From Zea mays (taxonomy: Eukaryota; Streptophyta; Magnoliopsida; Poales; Poaceae): a stretch of DNA of 64,000 nucleotides. Below, one piece after another: positions 1 to 11,558 of this stretch (the first letter of the stretch is position 1; every line of letters starts with the position of its first letter). The DNA lies in assembly GCF_902167145.1 (NCBI RefSeq), contig NC_050097.1, positions 142,935,982 to 142,999,981 on the forward strand, given 5' to 3'. The notes below the pieces were generated by a model, which was not told the DNA's origin, did no database searches, and worked only from the letters and a program-made list of their open reading frames with translations. The position numbers were made by a program, and so were the translations under genes.

Positions 1-688
1 TAAGCGATTGCCTTATGCAGAGTTTTCCTATAACAACAGTTATCAGGCCAGTTTGAAGATGTCACCGTTTCAAGCGCTTTATGGAAGGAGTTGTAGAACT
101 CCGTTGCAATGGGATCAGCCTGGAGAAAAGCAAGTGTTTGGGCCAGACATTTTGCTTGAAGCCGAAGAGAACATCAAGATGGTCCGGGAGAATCTGAAGA
201 TAGCGCAATCGAGGCAGTGAAGCTATGCAGACACAAGAAGAAGAGAGCTGAGTTTTGAAGTCGGAGACTTTGTCTATCTGAAAGTGTCACCGATCAGAGG
301 AGTCAGAAGATTCGGAGTGAAAGGCAAGCTAGCACCCCGCTACATTGGTCCGTATCAGATTCTTGCAAGACGAGGAGAAGTGGCCTATCAGCTCAGTTTG
401 CCAGAGAGTTTGTCTGCTGTGCATAATGTCTTTCATGTGTCTCAGTTGAAGAAGTGCTTGCGTGTGCCAGAAGAGCAGTTGCCAGTGGAAGGTCTTGAGG
501 TCCAGGAGGACTTGACCTACGTTGAGAAGCCAGTGCAAATCCTTGAGGTTGCAGACCGAGTCACCCGAAGGAAGACCATCAGAATGTGCAAAGTCAGATG
601 GAATCACCACTCTGAGGAAGAAGCAACCTGGGAGCGTGAAGATGATCTAGTGGCCAAGTACCCAGAGCTCTTTGCTAGCCAGCCCTGA
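1..688 (+). pseudogene. Element A pol fragment: integrase C-terminus and chromodomain
   Basis: This is the C-terminal part of a gypsy polyprotein. It begins just after the integrase catalytic core (LPYAEFSYNN, then SPFQALYG) and runs through the integrase C-terminal domain (the GPYQIL region, then VFHVSQLKKCL). It ends in a chromodomain of about 50 residues near positions 540-660 with the aromatic/acidic pattern VRWNHH...EATWE, stopping at 686-688. Chromovirus chromodomains are thought to steer integration towards particular chromatin. A TGA at 218-220 interrupts the frame just before SYADTRRR. The B copy has an arginine codon there, so this is probably a C-to-T change. The protein cannot be made whole from this copy. 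Confidence 0.85.
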
Positions 689-710
689 ATCTCGAGGGCG
701 AGATTCTTTT

Positions 711-722
711 AAGGGGGATAGG
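711..722 (+). other. Polypurine tract of element A
   Basis: The purine run AAGGGGGATAGG lies two bases before the LTR start TGTAAC at 725. It would prime plus-strand DNA synthesis. The same tract occurs in element B on the other strand. Confidence 0.7.
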
Positions 723-724
723 TT

Positions 725-3311
725 TGTAACGCCCCGAATTTTGCAGTTGAATTTTTTCTTTTCTTTACTCGCCAAAATTCGGGCGTTACCTTTTCTTTCT
801 CTTTTTCCCTTCGCTAAACCTTGACCTTTTCCAAAGTTCTAGCGGGATTCGGTTTGGATTTCCCGTGTAAGAAAAACCCTAAATACTTTATGTTGTTTGA
901 TGCACCATGCCGAACCTTGCATTTCTTTGGATTGCTTTGAAAGTGCAAATGCATTCATGTAGGAAGATCGGATTTCGAAAATGAGGAGAAGATCTTTTCT
1001 TTCTTTTTCTCTCTCTTTCTCTCTCCTCTTTTTCTCTCTCTCCCGCGCCGTGGGCCGACCCCGGCCGGCCCAGCCGCCCCTGCGCCCCCCCCCCCTTGGG
1101 CCCAATTGGCCCATGCCGCCCCCCACCTCCCCTTTTTCCCCAAACCCTCTCCCTCTCCCTCTCATTTTTTTCCCTCTCTCATTCTCTCCCTAGCCGCCGC
1201 CCCTACCCGCCCCCTGCCCTAGCGCCGCCCCTGCCCTAAGCCACCGCCGCCCCCTGCCGGCCGCCCCTCGCCGTCGCTCCCCAACGCCGGTGAGCCCTCC
1301 TCCCTCTCTCCCTCCTCCCTCCCTCTCCCCTCCCCCTCCTCTCTCCTCGCCCGGCCGCCCGGTCGTGCCCCCCAGCCGGCGCGCCCCTGGCCGCGCCCGG
1401 CCGCCCGCCTGGCCGCGCGCGCCCTGGCCGCCCGCCCGGCCGCGCCCCCGCCCCTGCGTGCTCGGCCGCCCAGCCGGCCGGTTCAACCGCCCCTAGGGCC
1501 GGTTCAACCGCCCCCCCCCCCCCTCTGTTTTTTTTTATTTACTTTCTGTGATCATAGCTATTTTATTTTAGGTAAGCTAATCATTGTTCATGCCATTGAA
1601 ATAGGAAGTTTAATTTAAAATTCCGTTATGCTAGTTGATTCATGTAGTTAATTGTTTACCTCGTGCAATGTTGATCAACTTAAAATGATTAGGTTCTCAC
1701 TAGTGCATATAACGGAATTCTTTTGTTAAGAACCAATTGTAATTGATCGTTAGTGCATAAGATTTAACCCCCTGCGAGACCTTTTCCCGTTTCTTTCTAA
1801 CCATAACAAATGCGATATCGAATGTCATACTTGATGCATATTCACTTTATTTGTCATCTTGTATGGTGTACTGTTCTTTTGTATTAAATATGTGGATGGA
1901 TGTATGTATGTTTGCAAATCGCATAGAGAACGATCCGGTCGAAGAGCCCGAGGAGCTCGCAGGAGAAGCCCCTAAGCAGCAGTCGTTTGGTGGAGGCAAG
2001 TGTCCTTTGACCTATCTCTGTCCTATTCATTATTTAATTCACCTCCCGCATTACACCTTTATACCTAAGGATTGACTAGCTTTTGTTATCCATGTCCTTG
2101 TTTACCTATTTGGGTTGGATTATTACTGTTTAGCTTTATGCTATTGCTCAACTCTAATCAATGAACATGATGAGATTATCTATGATACGCTGTTTTCCCT
2201 TCTCTTATTATGATGTTGTACTTGTGGTATTCAAGGGGGCTCGAGCGGTTTCTCGAGTGCCTCTCCGTAAGGACCTGTTCTATGGATGACCGCCCGGGAA
2301 AACAGTGCAACCATGAGGGTGGAATGGGGTGCCCTTAGCTGAATAATTAGAGGATCCGGGGTGTAGTTCACTTAGCCGTCGTGCCGTCAATGGGGCTCGG
2401 TGTATGCGGCTCGCTCTGCCAAGTTTGGGTTCGCCCCTTGGGGAGGAGTGCGGTGCATTTAGGAAACCTAACGGGTGGCTACAGCCCCGGGGAATCTTTG
2501 TAAAGGCTACGTAGTGAAACCCTGCCTATTCACCTTGGTAGTGTTTAAGGGTTTGATCGGCCCGAGGCAAGAGGGAATCACGGCTTGTGGGTAAAGTGCA
2601 CAACCTCTGCAGAGTGTTATGAAACTGATATATCAGCCGTGCTCGCGGTTATGAGCGGCCAAGGGAGCTCCAGTGATTAGTGGTACTTGATCAGAGACAT
2701 TGTGGTACAGGTGGTTATGAGATTGATGGTTTTGGTTATGACTATGGTGCTGGTAAGTGGTATTCTTTCCGTTTGGAAAGGGTACATCGGGTTAATAACT
2801 TGGGTTAATGCTAAAACTTGGCTTTCTACTAGTAAATAATAATCTGACCAACTAAAAGCAACTGCTTGACTTATCCCCACATAAAGCTAGTCCACTACAG
2901 CCAAACAGGATACTTGCTGAGTATGTTGATGTGTACTCACCCTTGCTCTACACACCAAACCCCCCCCCAGGTTGTCAGCATTGCAACCACTGCTCGGGCG
3001 AAGATGAAGCTGTGGAAGGAGACTTCCAGGAGTTCCAAGACTACGACGAGTTCTAGGTGTGGGTTAGCGGCAACCCCCAGTCGGCTGCCTGTGAAGGCCG
3101 CGTTATCTACGTTTCTTTTCCGCACTTTGATTTATTGTAAGAACTATATGGACGTCTCAGACGTATGATGTAATCGACTATTATCCCTTTTAATACTATT
3201 TTGAGCACTATGTGATGATGTCCATATTATGTAACTGCTGTGTACGTGAATAACTGATCCTGGCACGTACATGGTTCGCATTCGGTTTGCCTTCTAAAAC
3301 CGGGTGTGACA
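725..3311 (+). repeat. 3' LTR of element A
   Basis: The LTR starts TGTAACGCCC and ends GGTGTGACA, about 2.59 kb. Roughly 1000-1520 is an extremely C/G-rich, pyrimidine-skewed section with poly-C runs. The same section appears in inverse orientation in both LTRs of B (about 3950-5050 and 13550-14500). Long frames in this section are composition artefacts. The 3' third carries blocks shared with B's LTRs, for example the 2225-2280 block that recurs inverted at 3312-3370 and 12604-12665. Confidence 0.85.
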
Positions 3312-5291
3312 CAGGTCCTTACAGAGAGGCACTCGAGAAACCGCTCGAGCCCCCTTGAATGCCACAAGTATAACATCATAATAAAGGAGGGGAAAACAGC
3401 GTATCATTGATAATTCTCATCATGTTCATTGATTAGAGTTGAGCAATAGCATAAAGCTAAACAATAATAATCCAACCCAAATAGGTAAACAAGGTCATGG
3501 ATAACAAAAGCTAGTCAATCCTTAGGTATAACTGTGAAATGCGGGAGGTGAATTAAAGAATGTATAGGCCAGAGATAGGTCAAGGGACACTTGCCTCCAC
3601 CAACCGACTGATGCTCAGGGGCTTCTCCTGCGAGTTCCTCGGGCTCTTCAACCGGATCGTTCTCTATACGAGCGCAAACATACATACGTCCACACATTTA
3701 ATACAAAAGAACAGTACACCATATAATAGAATGCAATAAATAAACAGACGTTCCACGCGGGGCTCGCAATTACGGTTAAGAGAGAAAGAGGAAAAGACAG
3801 TCGAGAAACTATCACGTTACATTATTATAAATTAAACCACTCGCTTAATAGAAGGACATTAATTTGGACACTACGTTTGGCATAACGTAAAGTCAAGTTC
3901 CACATTTAATCATTATAAATAATTGAAGATGAATGAAAGGGAGTGGTCGCACGGCGAGGCGTACGACCCCACATTTAGATTGAATTGAGAAATAAACGAC
4001 TCACCGCGCGACAGAGCGCGCAATGAGATTCTTGCATTAATTATAAGTAATGCGTTAAGCGTTGCGCAACGAAACGCATGACGGCTTACGTCAACAGAAC
4101 TGGGTTTAAAACGAATCGTCGCGCGACGAAGCGCGCAACGCAACACTTTAATAAATATAAATAAAAAAATCATCGTGCGACGAAGCGCGTGACGCAGCAT
4201 GTCGACTAAACAACAATTAAGATAGATTAAAACGGGGTTAAGCGCAGTGCGACTACAGTCGCACGCGCGAGAGCACGCTACGCGTGCCGAAGGCACGCGA
4301 ACCATGTAGGCGCGCGGGACGCGAGTCACGGGGGCACGGGTGCCGGCAGGGGCGCGGCCGAGGGCGGGCAACCAGGGCACGGGGCCGGACACTGCCGCTG
4401 GGGCACGCAGCGAGGGCGTAGCCGCCAGGGCACGGCCGGGGAGCAGGGGCTCGCGGCGGGGGCGGGCTTGGCGGGGCGAGGGCACGCGGGCAGGGGCCGA
4501 GCCGCCGGCGCCGGGCACGAGGCGCGCGCGGGCGTGGGGCTGAGCCGCCGGCGTCGGGCGCGAGGAGGGGAGGGGAGGGCGCGGCCGGGGAGGGGAGGGC
4601 ACGACCGAGCCGCCGTTGGGGCGCGGGACGGGGAGGGGAGCGCGGGGCCGGAGAGGGCGCCGCCGCGGGCGGCGCGCAGGGGCGCGGCCGAGGGGCGGCG
4701 CGGGGACCGGGGCGGCGCAGGGCGCGCGGGCCGAGGTGGGGCAGGGCGCGCGGGTAGGAGGGTCGCGCGGGGGAGAAGAAGGGGAGGGGAGGAGAGAGAG
4801 AAAAGGGAAGGGGAGGGGGAAAACTCACCTCCGGGGATCCAAACTCTAGCGATCTCGACTCCAAACCCTAGGGCACCACGGGGAGAGAGAGAGAGGTGGA
4901 AGAGGGAGAGGGAGGTTACTGCGGGGGAGAAATCAAATGAGACAAATGGATCTGGGGGAGGGGGGCATGCGCATGGGGTGGGCAGGGGCGCCAGGGGCGC
5001 GGGCCGGACCGGGCCGGGCTGGGCCACACCGCGGATCGAAACCCATGACATGCATGACCACTAAACGGAATCCGATCGCGAACCGAAAATCCGAAACGGA
5101 ACGAGACGAACACGCGACATCAGACAAAGAAATGTGCTTCGGCATGATGCAACACCCATGACACGGACACCTATCACTATACTAGTTTGAAATTGGGAAG
5201 AAGGAGCGAAATGGGAAGAGAAAAGAGAGTAACGCCCGACTTTGGTGAGTGAAAAGAAGAAAAATTCTACCCCCAAATTCAGGGCGTTACA
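3312..5291 (-). repeat. Truncated 3' LTR of element B
   Basis: It is the reverse complement of the same LTR type as 11559-14788, starting (on -) with TGTAACGCCC at 5291 and stopping at 3312 where element A begins. The last third is missing here and should be found on the other side of A. One clear difference from the 5' LTR is a short insertion in the 5' LTR near 14637-14655. Confidence 0.85.
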
Positions 5292-5293
5292 AA

Positions 5294-5305
5294 CCTATCC
5301 CCCTT
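5294..5305 (-). other. Polypurine tract of element B
   Basis: On the minus strand this reads AAGGGGGATAGG, two bases from the 3' LTR start. It is identical to the tract of element A. Confidence 0.7.
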
Positions 5306-5327
5306 AAAAGAATCTCGCCCTCGAGAT

Positions 5328-8300
5328 TTAAGGTTGGCTAGCAAAGAGCTCAGGGTATTTAGCCATCAGATCATCTTCACGCTCCCAAGTTGCTTCTTCC
5401 TCATAGTGGTGATTCCATCTGACTTTGCACATTCTGATGGTCTTCCTTCGGGTGACTTTGTCTGCAGTCTCAAGGATTTGCATTGGCTTCTCAATGTAGG
5501 TCAAGTCCTCCTGGACTTCAAGGCCTTCCACTGGCAACTGCTCTTCTGGCACTCACAGACACTTCTTCAACTGAGACACATGAAAGACATCATGCACTGT
5601 GGACAAACCCTCTAGCAAACTGAGCTGATAAGCCACTTCTCCATGCCTTGCGAGAATCTGATACGGACCAATGTAGCGGGGTGCTAGCTTGCCTTTGACT
5701 CCGAATCTTTTGACTCCTCTGATCGGTGACACTTTCAGATAGACAAAATCTCCAACCTCGAAACTCATATCTCTTCTTCTTGTGTCTGCATAGCTTCGCG
5801 GCCTTGATTGCGCTATCTTCAGATTCTCTCGGACCATCTTGATGTTCTCTTCTGCTTCAAGCAGAATGTTTGGCCCAAACACTTGCTTCTCTCCAGGCTG
5901 ATCCCATTGCAACAGAGTTCTACAACTCCTTCCATAGAGCGCCTGAAATGGTGACATCTTCAAGCTGGCCTGGTAACTGTTGTTATAGGAGAACTCTGCA
6001 TAAGGCAACCTCTTGTCCCATCCGGACTGATCCTACAACGCACAGGCTTTCAACATGTCTTCAAGGATTTGATTGGTCCTTTTGGTCTAACCATCTGTCT
6101 GCGGATGATAGGCGGAACTGAAATTCAGATGTGTACCCAAGGCTTCATGCAACTGCTGCCAGAAATGAGAGGTGAATTATGTTCCTCTGTCTGACACTAT
6201 CTTCTTTGGCACACCATGAAGACAAACAATCCGAGACATGTACAATTCTGCCAATACTGCGCTGCTGTAGTTGGTCTTGACAGGTATGAAGTGGGCTGAC
6301 TTGGTCAAGCGGTCCACCACTACCCAAATGGAATCGTAGCCGGCTCGAGTGCGAGGCAATCCGACTATGAAATCCATACCGATTTCATCCCATTTCCACT
6401 GAGGAATTTGCAATGGTTGCAACAATCCAGCTGGTCTCTAGTGTTCTGCCTTGATCCTTCGACAACTATCACACATAGCCACATGCTCTGCGATTTCCAT
6501 CTTCATTCCGTACCACTAGAATTTCTTCTTCAGATTCTGATACATCTTCTCACTTCCAGGGTGAATCGAATAAGCTGTCTCATGAGCTTCCTTGAGGATC
6601 AACTCCCGAATGGATTGGACATTGGGAACACACAAGCGGTCTTTGAACCATATCACACCTTCTGCATCTTCCCGAAAATCTTTGCCTCTGCCATCTAGAA
6701 TCAGTCGTCGGATCTCACTGATCTTCTCATCATTCTTCTGTGCTTCTTTGATTTCCCGCTCCAAGGTGGGTTCTAACTCAATCACGACTCCTCGCGTATT
6801 GTTCAGAAACCCGAGACTCAACCTGTCAAACTCTTTGGCCAACTCATAGGGCATCGGATGAGCGACCATCAGATTGACTTGACTCTTCCTACTCAAAGCA
6901 TCTGCCACTACATTTGCTTTGCCTGGATGGTAATGAATCTCCAACTCATAGTCTTTAATCAACTCTAGCCATCTTCGTTGCCTCATATTCAGCTCTGATT
7001 GAGTGAATATGTACTTCAGACTCTTGTGGTCTGTGTAAACATCACATTTCTGCCCATACAGATAGTACCTCCAGGTCTTCAATGCGTGAACCACTGTTGC
7101 CAACTCTAGGTCATGGATTGGGTAATTCTTCTCATGAACTTTCAGTTGTCGGGACGAGTAAGCCACAACTCTTCCCTCTTGCATCAACACACATCCCAAA
7201 CCTGTGTAACAAGCATCGCAATACACCGAGAAGGGCTTGTGCACATCGGGCAAGACTAAAACAGGCGCTGTAGTCAACTTTTCTTTCAGCGTTTCGAAGG
7301 CCTCCTAACATTTCTGGGTCCACTTAAACTCAACCTTGTTGCCTAGCAAAGCTATCATTGGTTTCGCAATCTTCGAAAACCCTTCAATAAATCGCCGATA
7401 ATATCCGGCCATTCCAATGAAGCTCTTGATTCCTCGAGCATCTGTTGGCGCTTTCCAGTTCAGAATGTCTGCCACTTTCTATGGATCCACAGCCAATCCT
7501 TCTTTGTTGATTATATGACCCAGGAACAGGACTTCACTAATCCAGAACTCGCACTTGCTCAACTTTGCATACAACTGGTGCTCTCGCAATCTCTGCAGAA
7601 CCATCCTCAAATGATCTGCGTGCTCTTCTTCGCTTTGAGAATATATTAGAATGTCATCGATAAATACTACCACAAACTTATCAAGATAATCCATGAATAC
7701 AATATTCATCAAGTTCATGAAGAAGGCTGGTGCATTTTTCAGACCAAAAGACATCACAGTGAACTCATATAGCCCGTATTTGGTAATGAATGTCGTCTTC
7801 GGAATGTCTGAAGGTCGAATCCTGAGCTGATGATAACCTGACCTCAGATCTATCTTTGAAAACACGCTGGCTCCTCTCAACTGGTCGAACAGATCTTCTA
7901 TTCTGGGCAAGGGGTACTTGTTCTTGATGGTGACCTCATTCAGAGCTCGATAATCGATACACATCCTATTTGGTGCCATCTTTCTTCTCCACGAATAAGA
8001 CAGGGGCGGCCCAAGGCGAGGTGCTTGGCCGGATGTAACCTTTCTCTGACAGCTCATCAATCTGCTTCTTAAGCTCAACCAACTCTGGTCCGGATATTCT
8101 GTAAGCTCTCTTAAAGATGGGGGCGGTTCCAGGAAGAAGTTCTATGGCAAACTCAACTTTCCGCTCTGGTGGCATACCTGGTAAGTCCTTTGGAAACACA
8201 TCTGGGAACTCAGACACAACCTTGATAGCCTCAATTGGGTCTGCTTCACTGCTATCGACAGCCATCTGATAACAACTTCCTTTCTTCGGCTCAGGCGGGA

Positions 8301-8675
8301 CTAACTCGGTCACCACTTCCTCTCCTAGTGGGGACACCAACTTGATTTTCCTCTTATCACAACTGATAACTGTCTGATATTTGTCTAGCCAGTTCATCCC
8401 TAGGATGACATCTATTCCCTGAGTACCCATTACTATGAGATTAGCGGGAAACGTTATCCCCCTTATTTCCACACTTACATTCAAGCAAATGCTATCGGCT
8501 CGAATTCTACCACCGGCTGAGTCAATTTGAATGGGGGTTGACATGGTAGTTATTGGAAGATTATGTGCTTCTACCCATGATGCAGTAATGAATGAATGTG
8601 TTGCTCCAGTATCAAATAACACTTCTGCAATATGGGAGTCGACTGGAAACATACCTACTATCATGTCGATGGTCT
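5328..8675 (-). pseudogene. Element B pol: protease, RT, RNase H, integrase, chromodomain (broken)
   Basis: Reading leftwards: an aspartic protease with FDTGATHSF near 8620; reverse transcriptase with [20 protein letters not shown] and the catalytic FIDDILIYS near 7640; RNase H with TDHKSLKY and ADALSRK; an integrase HHCC region and core (MDFIVGLPRT, VSDRGT); the integrase C-terminal domain; and a chromodomain ending at 5328. Stops lie at 7966-7968 (with a 1-nt insertion that also shifts the frame), 7479-7481, 7305-7307, 6516-6518, 6438-6440, 6177-6179, 6087-6089, 6033-6035 and 5553-5555. Most read TAG or TAA where a glutamine codon is expected, which fits deamination of methylated cytosine. 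The order is typical of a Tekay-like chromovirus. It is not functional. Confidence 0.88.
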
Positions 8676-9873
8676 CCTAAACTGCTTCAGCCTCCAAGTG
8701 GTTCAGTCTCCCATGGTTATAGCGTGGCTGAGAGCGGTTGCCTACTCCTGGCTGAGGCGCATTCTGTTTTGCTGGGGCATTGGGGCCTGACTGCTGCTGG
8801 GCTGCCTTCTTCGGACATTGCATCACCCAATGGCCTTGCTCCCCACAGTGGAAACATGCTCTGTTTCCAACCTGAGTTGGTGCTGCTTGATTGTTCTGCT
8901 GACTCGCTGGGGCAGGAAGACGAGGTGCCTACTGATTCTGCCTCGGGAACTGACCTCCTCCTAACTGATTGTTTTGACGATTCTGATACTGGTGCTGAGG
9001 ATACTGCCTTTGAAACTGCTGCTACTGAGGTGGACGCTGGTTCTGCCTGAACTGCTGAGGTTGATTGCCTGAAAAACGAGGGCGATTGCTGCTTCCAGGC
9101 TGGGGTCCACTGATCTTGCGCTTGCGATCCTCCATCTCTTTACGCTTCCTCTCTGTCATGATTGCTCTGTCAATCAGGTGCTGGAATGTCGGAAAGGTAT
9201 GATTCATCAGTTGATACTGCAGAGGGTCAACCAAGCCTCTCAGGAAACGATACTGTCTCTTGGCGTCAGTGTTGACATCTTCAGGAGCATAGCGAGACAA
9301 CTGCAGAAACTTGTCCCGGTACTCACTGACAGACAATGACCCTTGCTTGAGGGCCAGGAACTCCTCCTTCTTCACTGTCATCAGACCTACAGGAACATGG
9401 TACTGACGAAAGCTACCTCTGAACTCTTCCCAAGTGATGGTGTCAGGGTTGGCATGGGTTGCGAGATAAGTCTCCCACCAAGACTGAGCTGCTCCTCTCA
9501 ACAGACGAGGACCATACAAGACTTTCTCCCTGTCATCACACTGAGCGGTATGCAACTCCCGCTCCACTATGCGCAGCCAGTCTTTAGCATCCATGGGGTC
9601 AGAAGAGTGAGCAAACGTTGGGGGATGACCTCTCATGAATTCAGCACGCTTGTCCCTGGGAATCTGAGGCTGAGGTGGTGGCTGTTGCTGCTGCTGCTGA
9701 ATAGCGGCCAGAGTCTAACCAATGGCTTGAACTGCCTGAGTCTGCATCAGAAACATCTGTTCGATGGACATCGGGGGTGGGGTCGGCAGTTGCTGTTGCT
9801 GGGGTACTTCATCCTGCTGAGCTGCTTGCTCCTGCTGAGCACGCCTTCCTCCTCTACGCCTGTTTTCTGACAT
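8676..9873 (-). pseudogene. Element B gag (broken)
   Basis: The start ATG is at 9873-9871 (MSENRRRGGRR). A glutamine/proline-rich N-terminus follows, then a capsid-like core in the Retrotrans_gag style (DAKDWLRIVERE, SWWETYLA, FLALKQGSLSVSEYRDKF, about 9600-9150). A basic Q-rich linker leads to a CCHC zinc knuckle (CFHCGEQGHWVMQC, about 8870-8825). Stops are at 9715-9717, 9022-9024, 8929-8931 and 8676-8678, all TAG. In chromoviruses gag and pol are usually one frame, and these pieces share that arrangement. A longer reading frame extends upstream of 9873, but the conserved gag start is the internal ATG. Confidence 0.82.
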
Positions 9874-10278
9874 CTGCAGAATGCAACCACACATCAGAAC
9901 TGATCTGGCAAATCTTGCAGCATAAGAAAAGAGTATAGAATTCTCCACAACACTGAACAGATGAGCATCTTCACTGATCTCCAACACAGACCAACACAGC
10001 TTCTCAGATAGAGAGGAAAGTGGAATAAAAGGCTTCCCAACTAGATAACTAACTTCATTAACATATAACAGGTAAACCAATATGCAGGGGATACCCACAC
10101 TCTGGTGACAGTCATTACAAAGATCCAAATCAAACATAGTTCATCATGACAAACATAAATGCACAGGATAAGCAAACTACCCTGTCTAACTAAGACTGAC
10201 CAAGAGCGAGACTAACGCTAAGACTATAGCTTCTATGTATATATTTTCGTATTAATTACAAGATCCGACTCTGACGAT
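9874..10278 (-). other. Spacer between extra ORF and gag of element B
   Basis: About 400 bases with no convincing gene. The frame running through it (to 10137) is an upstream extension of the gag frame without recognisable domains. It may act as the gag leader. I see no splice site or terminator that I would defend. Confidence 0.4.
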
Positions 10279-11298
10279 CTATGGTTCTAAATTTATCTTG
10301 GTCTTGCAGTCAGGGTTGCCATAAGACTGATGTCCACGCCGAGGTGAGCGGTACGGGTGCTGAGTCCCGACGGGAGCGGGGGAGCCATCATCCAGGTGAT
10401 GACGCTCCGCGCGCTCAGCCCGCAGCTGGGCGATCTCAGCACGAGCCCTACTTAGCTCGTCTAAGGCATGGTCCAGCTCCGTGTTTAGCACGGCGGCTAG
10501 GTTGACTGTGCTGCTTAACCTAGGATTGTCCTCACCAACAGGTGAGACAATCACGCCTCCTGTGCTGCCAGATGGACGGCGGGGGTAATACTTCAGGTTG
10601 AGACCGTCAGCTACCCCACCGAGCACTGAGCAGTAGTGCGAAAGTGCACGCCATGCGGCATCTTGCATGGTCGCCTCAGCTGAGTCCCGCTCAGAGATGG
10701 AATAGTGCTCTGAGCAGACCTCAGCACCCCAAAGACTGTTCTCCGAACAGCGCACCAAGTAGGTCACCTCCCAGCGGTCCAGGTAGACCCCACTACTGTG
10801 CTGGAAGACCACACAGCGATACTCGATAGACCAAGTACGTCGGTCAAGTGCCCGACGTAGCAGGGTGTCGAGCGCATCGTGGAAGTGACACCCGCGAGCA
10901 GCGTCGCGAGTGATGGGTCGAGCAACCCATCCTTCTGGCTCATGGTCAGTAGAAAAGTCGGTGTCGTGGCTTGAGCTGCTGTTGCCACCTCCGTCGTCTG
11001 GGTCTCCTCCAGCAGCTACTCCAGCGGCTGGGGCGCTCAGTGGTGGTGCAGGGGGCGCCTCCAGGGGAAGCACAGGGGAGCAGCTCCTCACAGACTCTAT
11101 CTCCTGCTGGAGCGAGAAAGAGGAGGCCTGCTGCTCCTGCTCCTGTCGTCGACGCTCCTGCTCCTCATGCAGGCGGTGGTGCAGCCTCTCCAAGTGGCTG
11201 GACTGACCGGTCACGGGACGGCGAAGCGGACGCTCCGCGAGACGGAAGGGTAAGAAGGGGATGATAGACTTCCGCGCGGTGTGTCTAAGACGAGCCAT
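10279..11298 (-). CDS. Additional ORF of element B upstream of gag, 339 aa, function unknown
   Basis: An uninterrupted ORF begins 241 bases after the PBS. Residues 1-35 are basic (MARLRHTARKSI...). Residues 40-60 are Q/E/R-rich and probably helical. Residues 65-115 are proline/alanine- then serine/aspartate-rich low complexity. Residues about 120-235 look globular, with spaced aromatic and cysteine residues (WSIEYRCVVF, WEVTYLVRC, AWRALSHYCSVLGG). Residues about 265-300 are a likely coiled coil. The C-terminus is basic. I do not recognise a named domain, and I see no protease, RT, envelope or transmembrane signature. Extra ORFs between LTR and gag exist in some plant gypsy elements, so an element-encoded accessory or RNA/chromatin-binding protein is possible. 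A captured host exon chain is the alternative. It has no stop codon although the neighbouring gag-pol has at least 13. Confidence 0.6.
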   Translation of the reverse strand: MARLRHTARKSIIPFLPFRLAERPLRRPVTGQSSHLERLHHRLHEEQERRRQEQEQQASSFSLQQEIESVRSCSPVLPLEAPPAPPLSAPAAGVAAGGDPDDGGGNSSSSHDTDFSTDHEPEGWVARPITRDAARGCHFHDALDTLLRRALDRRTWSIEYRCVVFQHSSGVYLDRWEVTYLVRCSENSLWGAEVCSEHYSISERDSAEATMQDAAWRALSHYCSVLGGVADGLNLKYYPRRPSGSTGGVIVSPVGEDNPRLSSTVNLAAVLNTELDHALDELSRARAEIAQLRAERAERHHLDDGSPAPVGTQHPYRSPRRGHQSYGNPDCKTKINLEP

Positions 11299-11541
11299 CT
11301 ACAAAAGACACCGCAAGTATAAGAGTGAGAACAGAACTAGTATGACCAACAAGTAATGAACCATAAATAAATGAAGGATTAGAATAAAACACAATTTTTA
11401 GCAAGGTATAATATATAGTAGAACATAGGTTTGGTCGATATGACCAACTTTTGAAGGGATACCAAAGTCAAGGCAGGGACAGAGGTCTATAATCCTTAGA
11501 ACGACCATTCTACTCTAGGTTAGCGGTCCTACAGTTAGCAC
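11299..11541 (-). other. 5' leader of element B between PBS and extra ORF
   Basis: An untranslated leader of about 240 bases with no ORF of note. The sequence is AT-rich in its middle. No further structure is supported. Confidence 0.4.
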
Positions 11542-11554
11542 GGCTTTGATACCA
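11542..11554 (-). other. Primer binding site of element B (initiator tRNA-Met type)
   Basis: On - this reads TGGTATCAAAGCC, one base from the usual plant initiator tRNA-Met complement TGGTATCAGAGCC. It lies four bases inside the 5' LTR end. Confidence 0.75.
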
Positions 11555-11558
11555 CCTA

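Larger units (their letters stand above)
1..3311 (+). mobile_element. Element A: 3' part of a Ty3/gypsy chromovirus nested in element B
   Basis: The window opens inside the integrase of a + strand gypsy element. A chromodomain, a polypurine tract and a complete 3' LTR ending TGTGACA at 3311 follow. The next base continues element B's minus-strand LTR: the junction sequence at 3312 matches the uninterrupted B 5' LTR near 12606. A therefore inserted into B's 3' LTR, and A's own 5' half plus the rest of B's LTR lie left of the window. The domain content fits the Tekay/Del chromovirus lineage; a maize family name (tekay/prem1-like) is a guess from memory. A and B are close relatives by coding and LTR similarity. 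Confidence 0.85.

Noticed and set aside
4253..5064. Long overlapping frames on both strands in GC-rich LTR sequence (also 13440-14619 and 1190-1496)
   Set aside because: They are Pro/Arg/Ala/Gly-rich in several frames at once, recur in each LTR copy of A and B, and have no domain. They are composition artefacts of stop-poor GC-rich DNA.
9715..10137. Gag start at 10137 in element B
   Set aside because: The added N-terminal residues show no gag-like features and the conserved-looking start MSENRRRGGRR is the ATG at 9873-9871.
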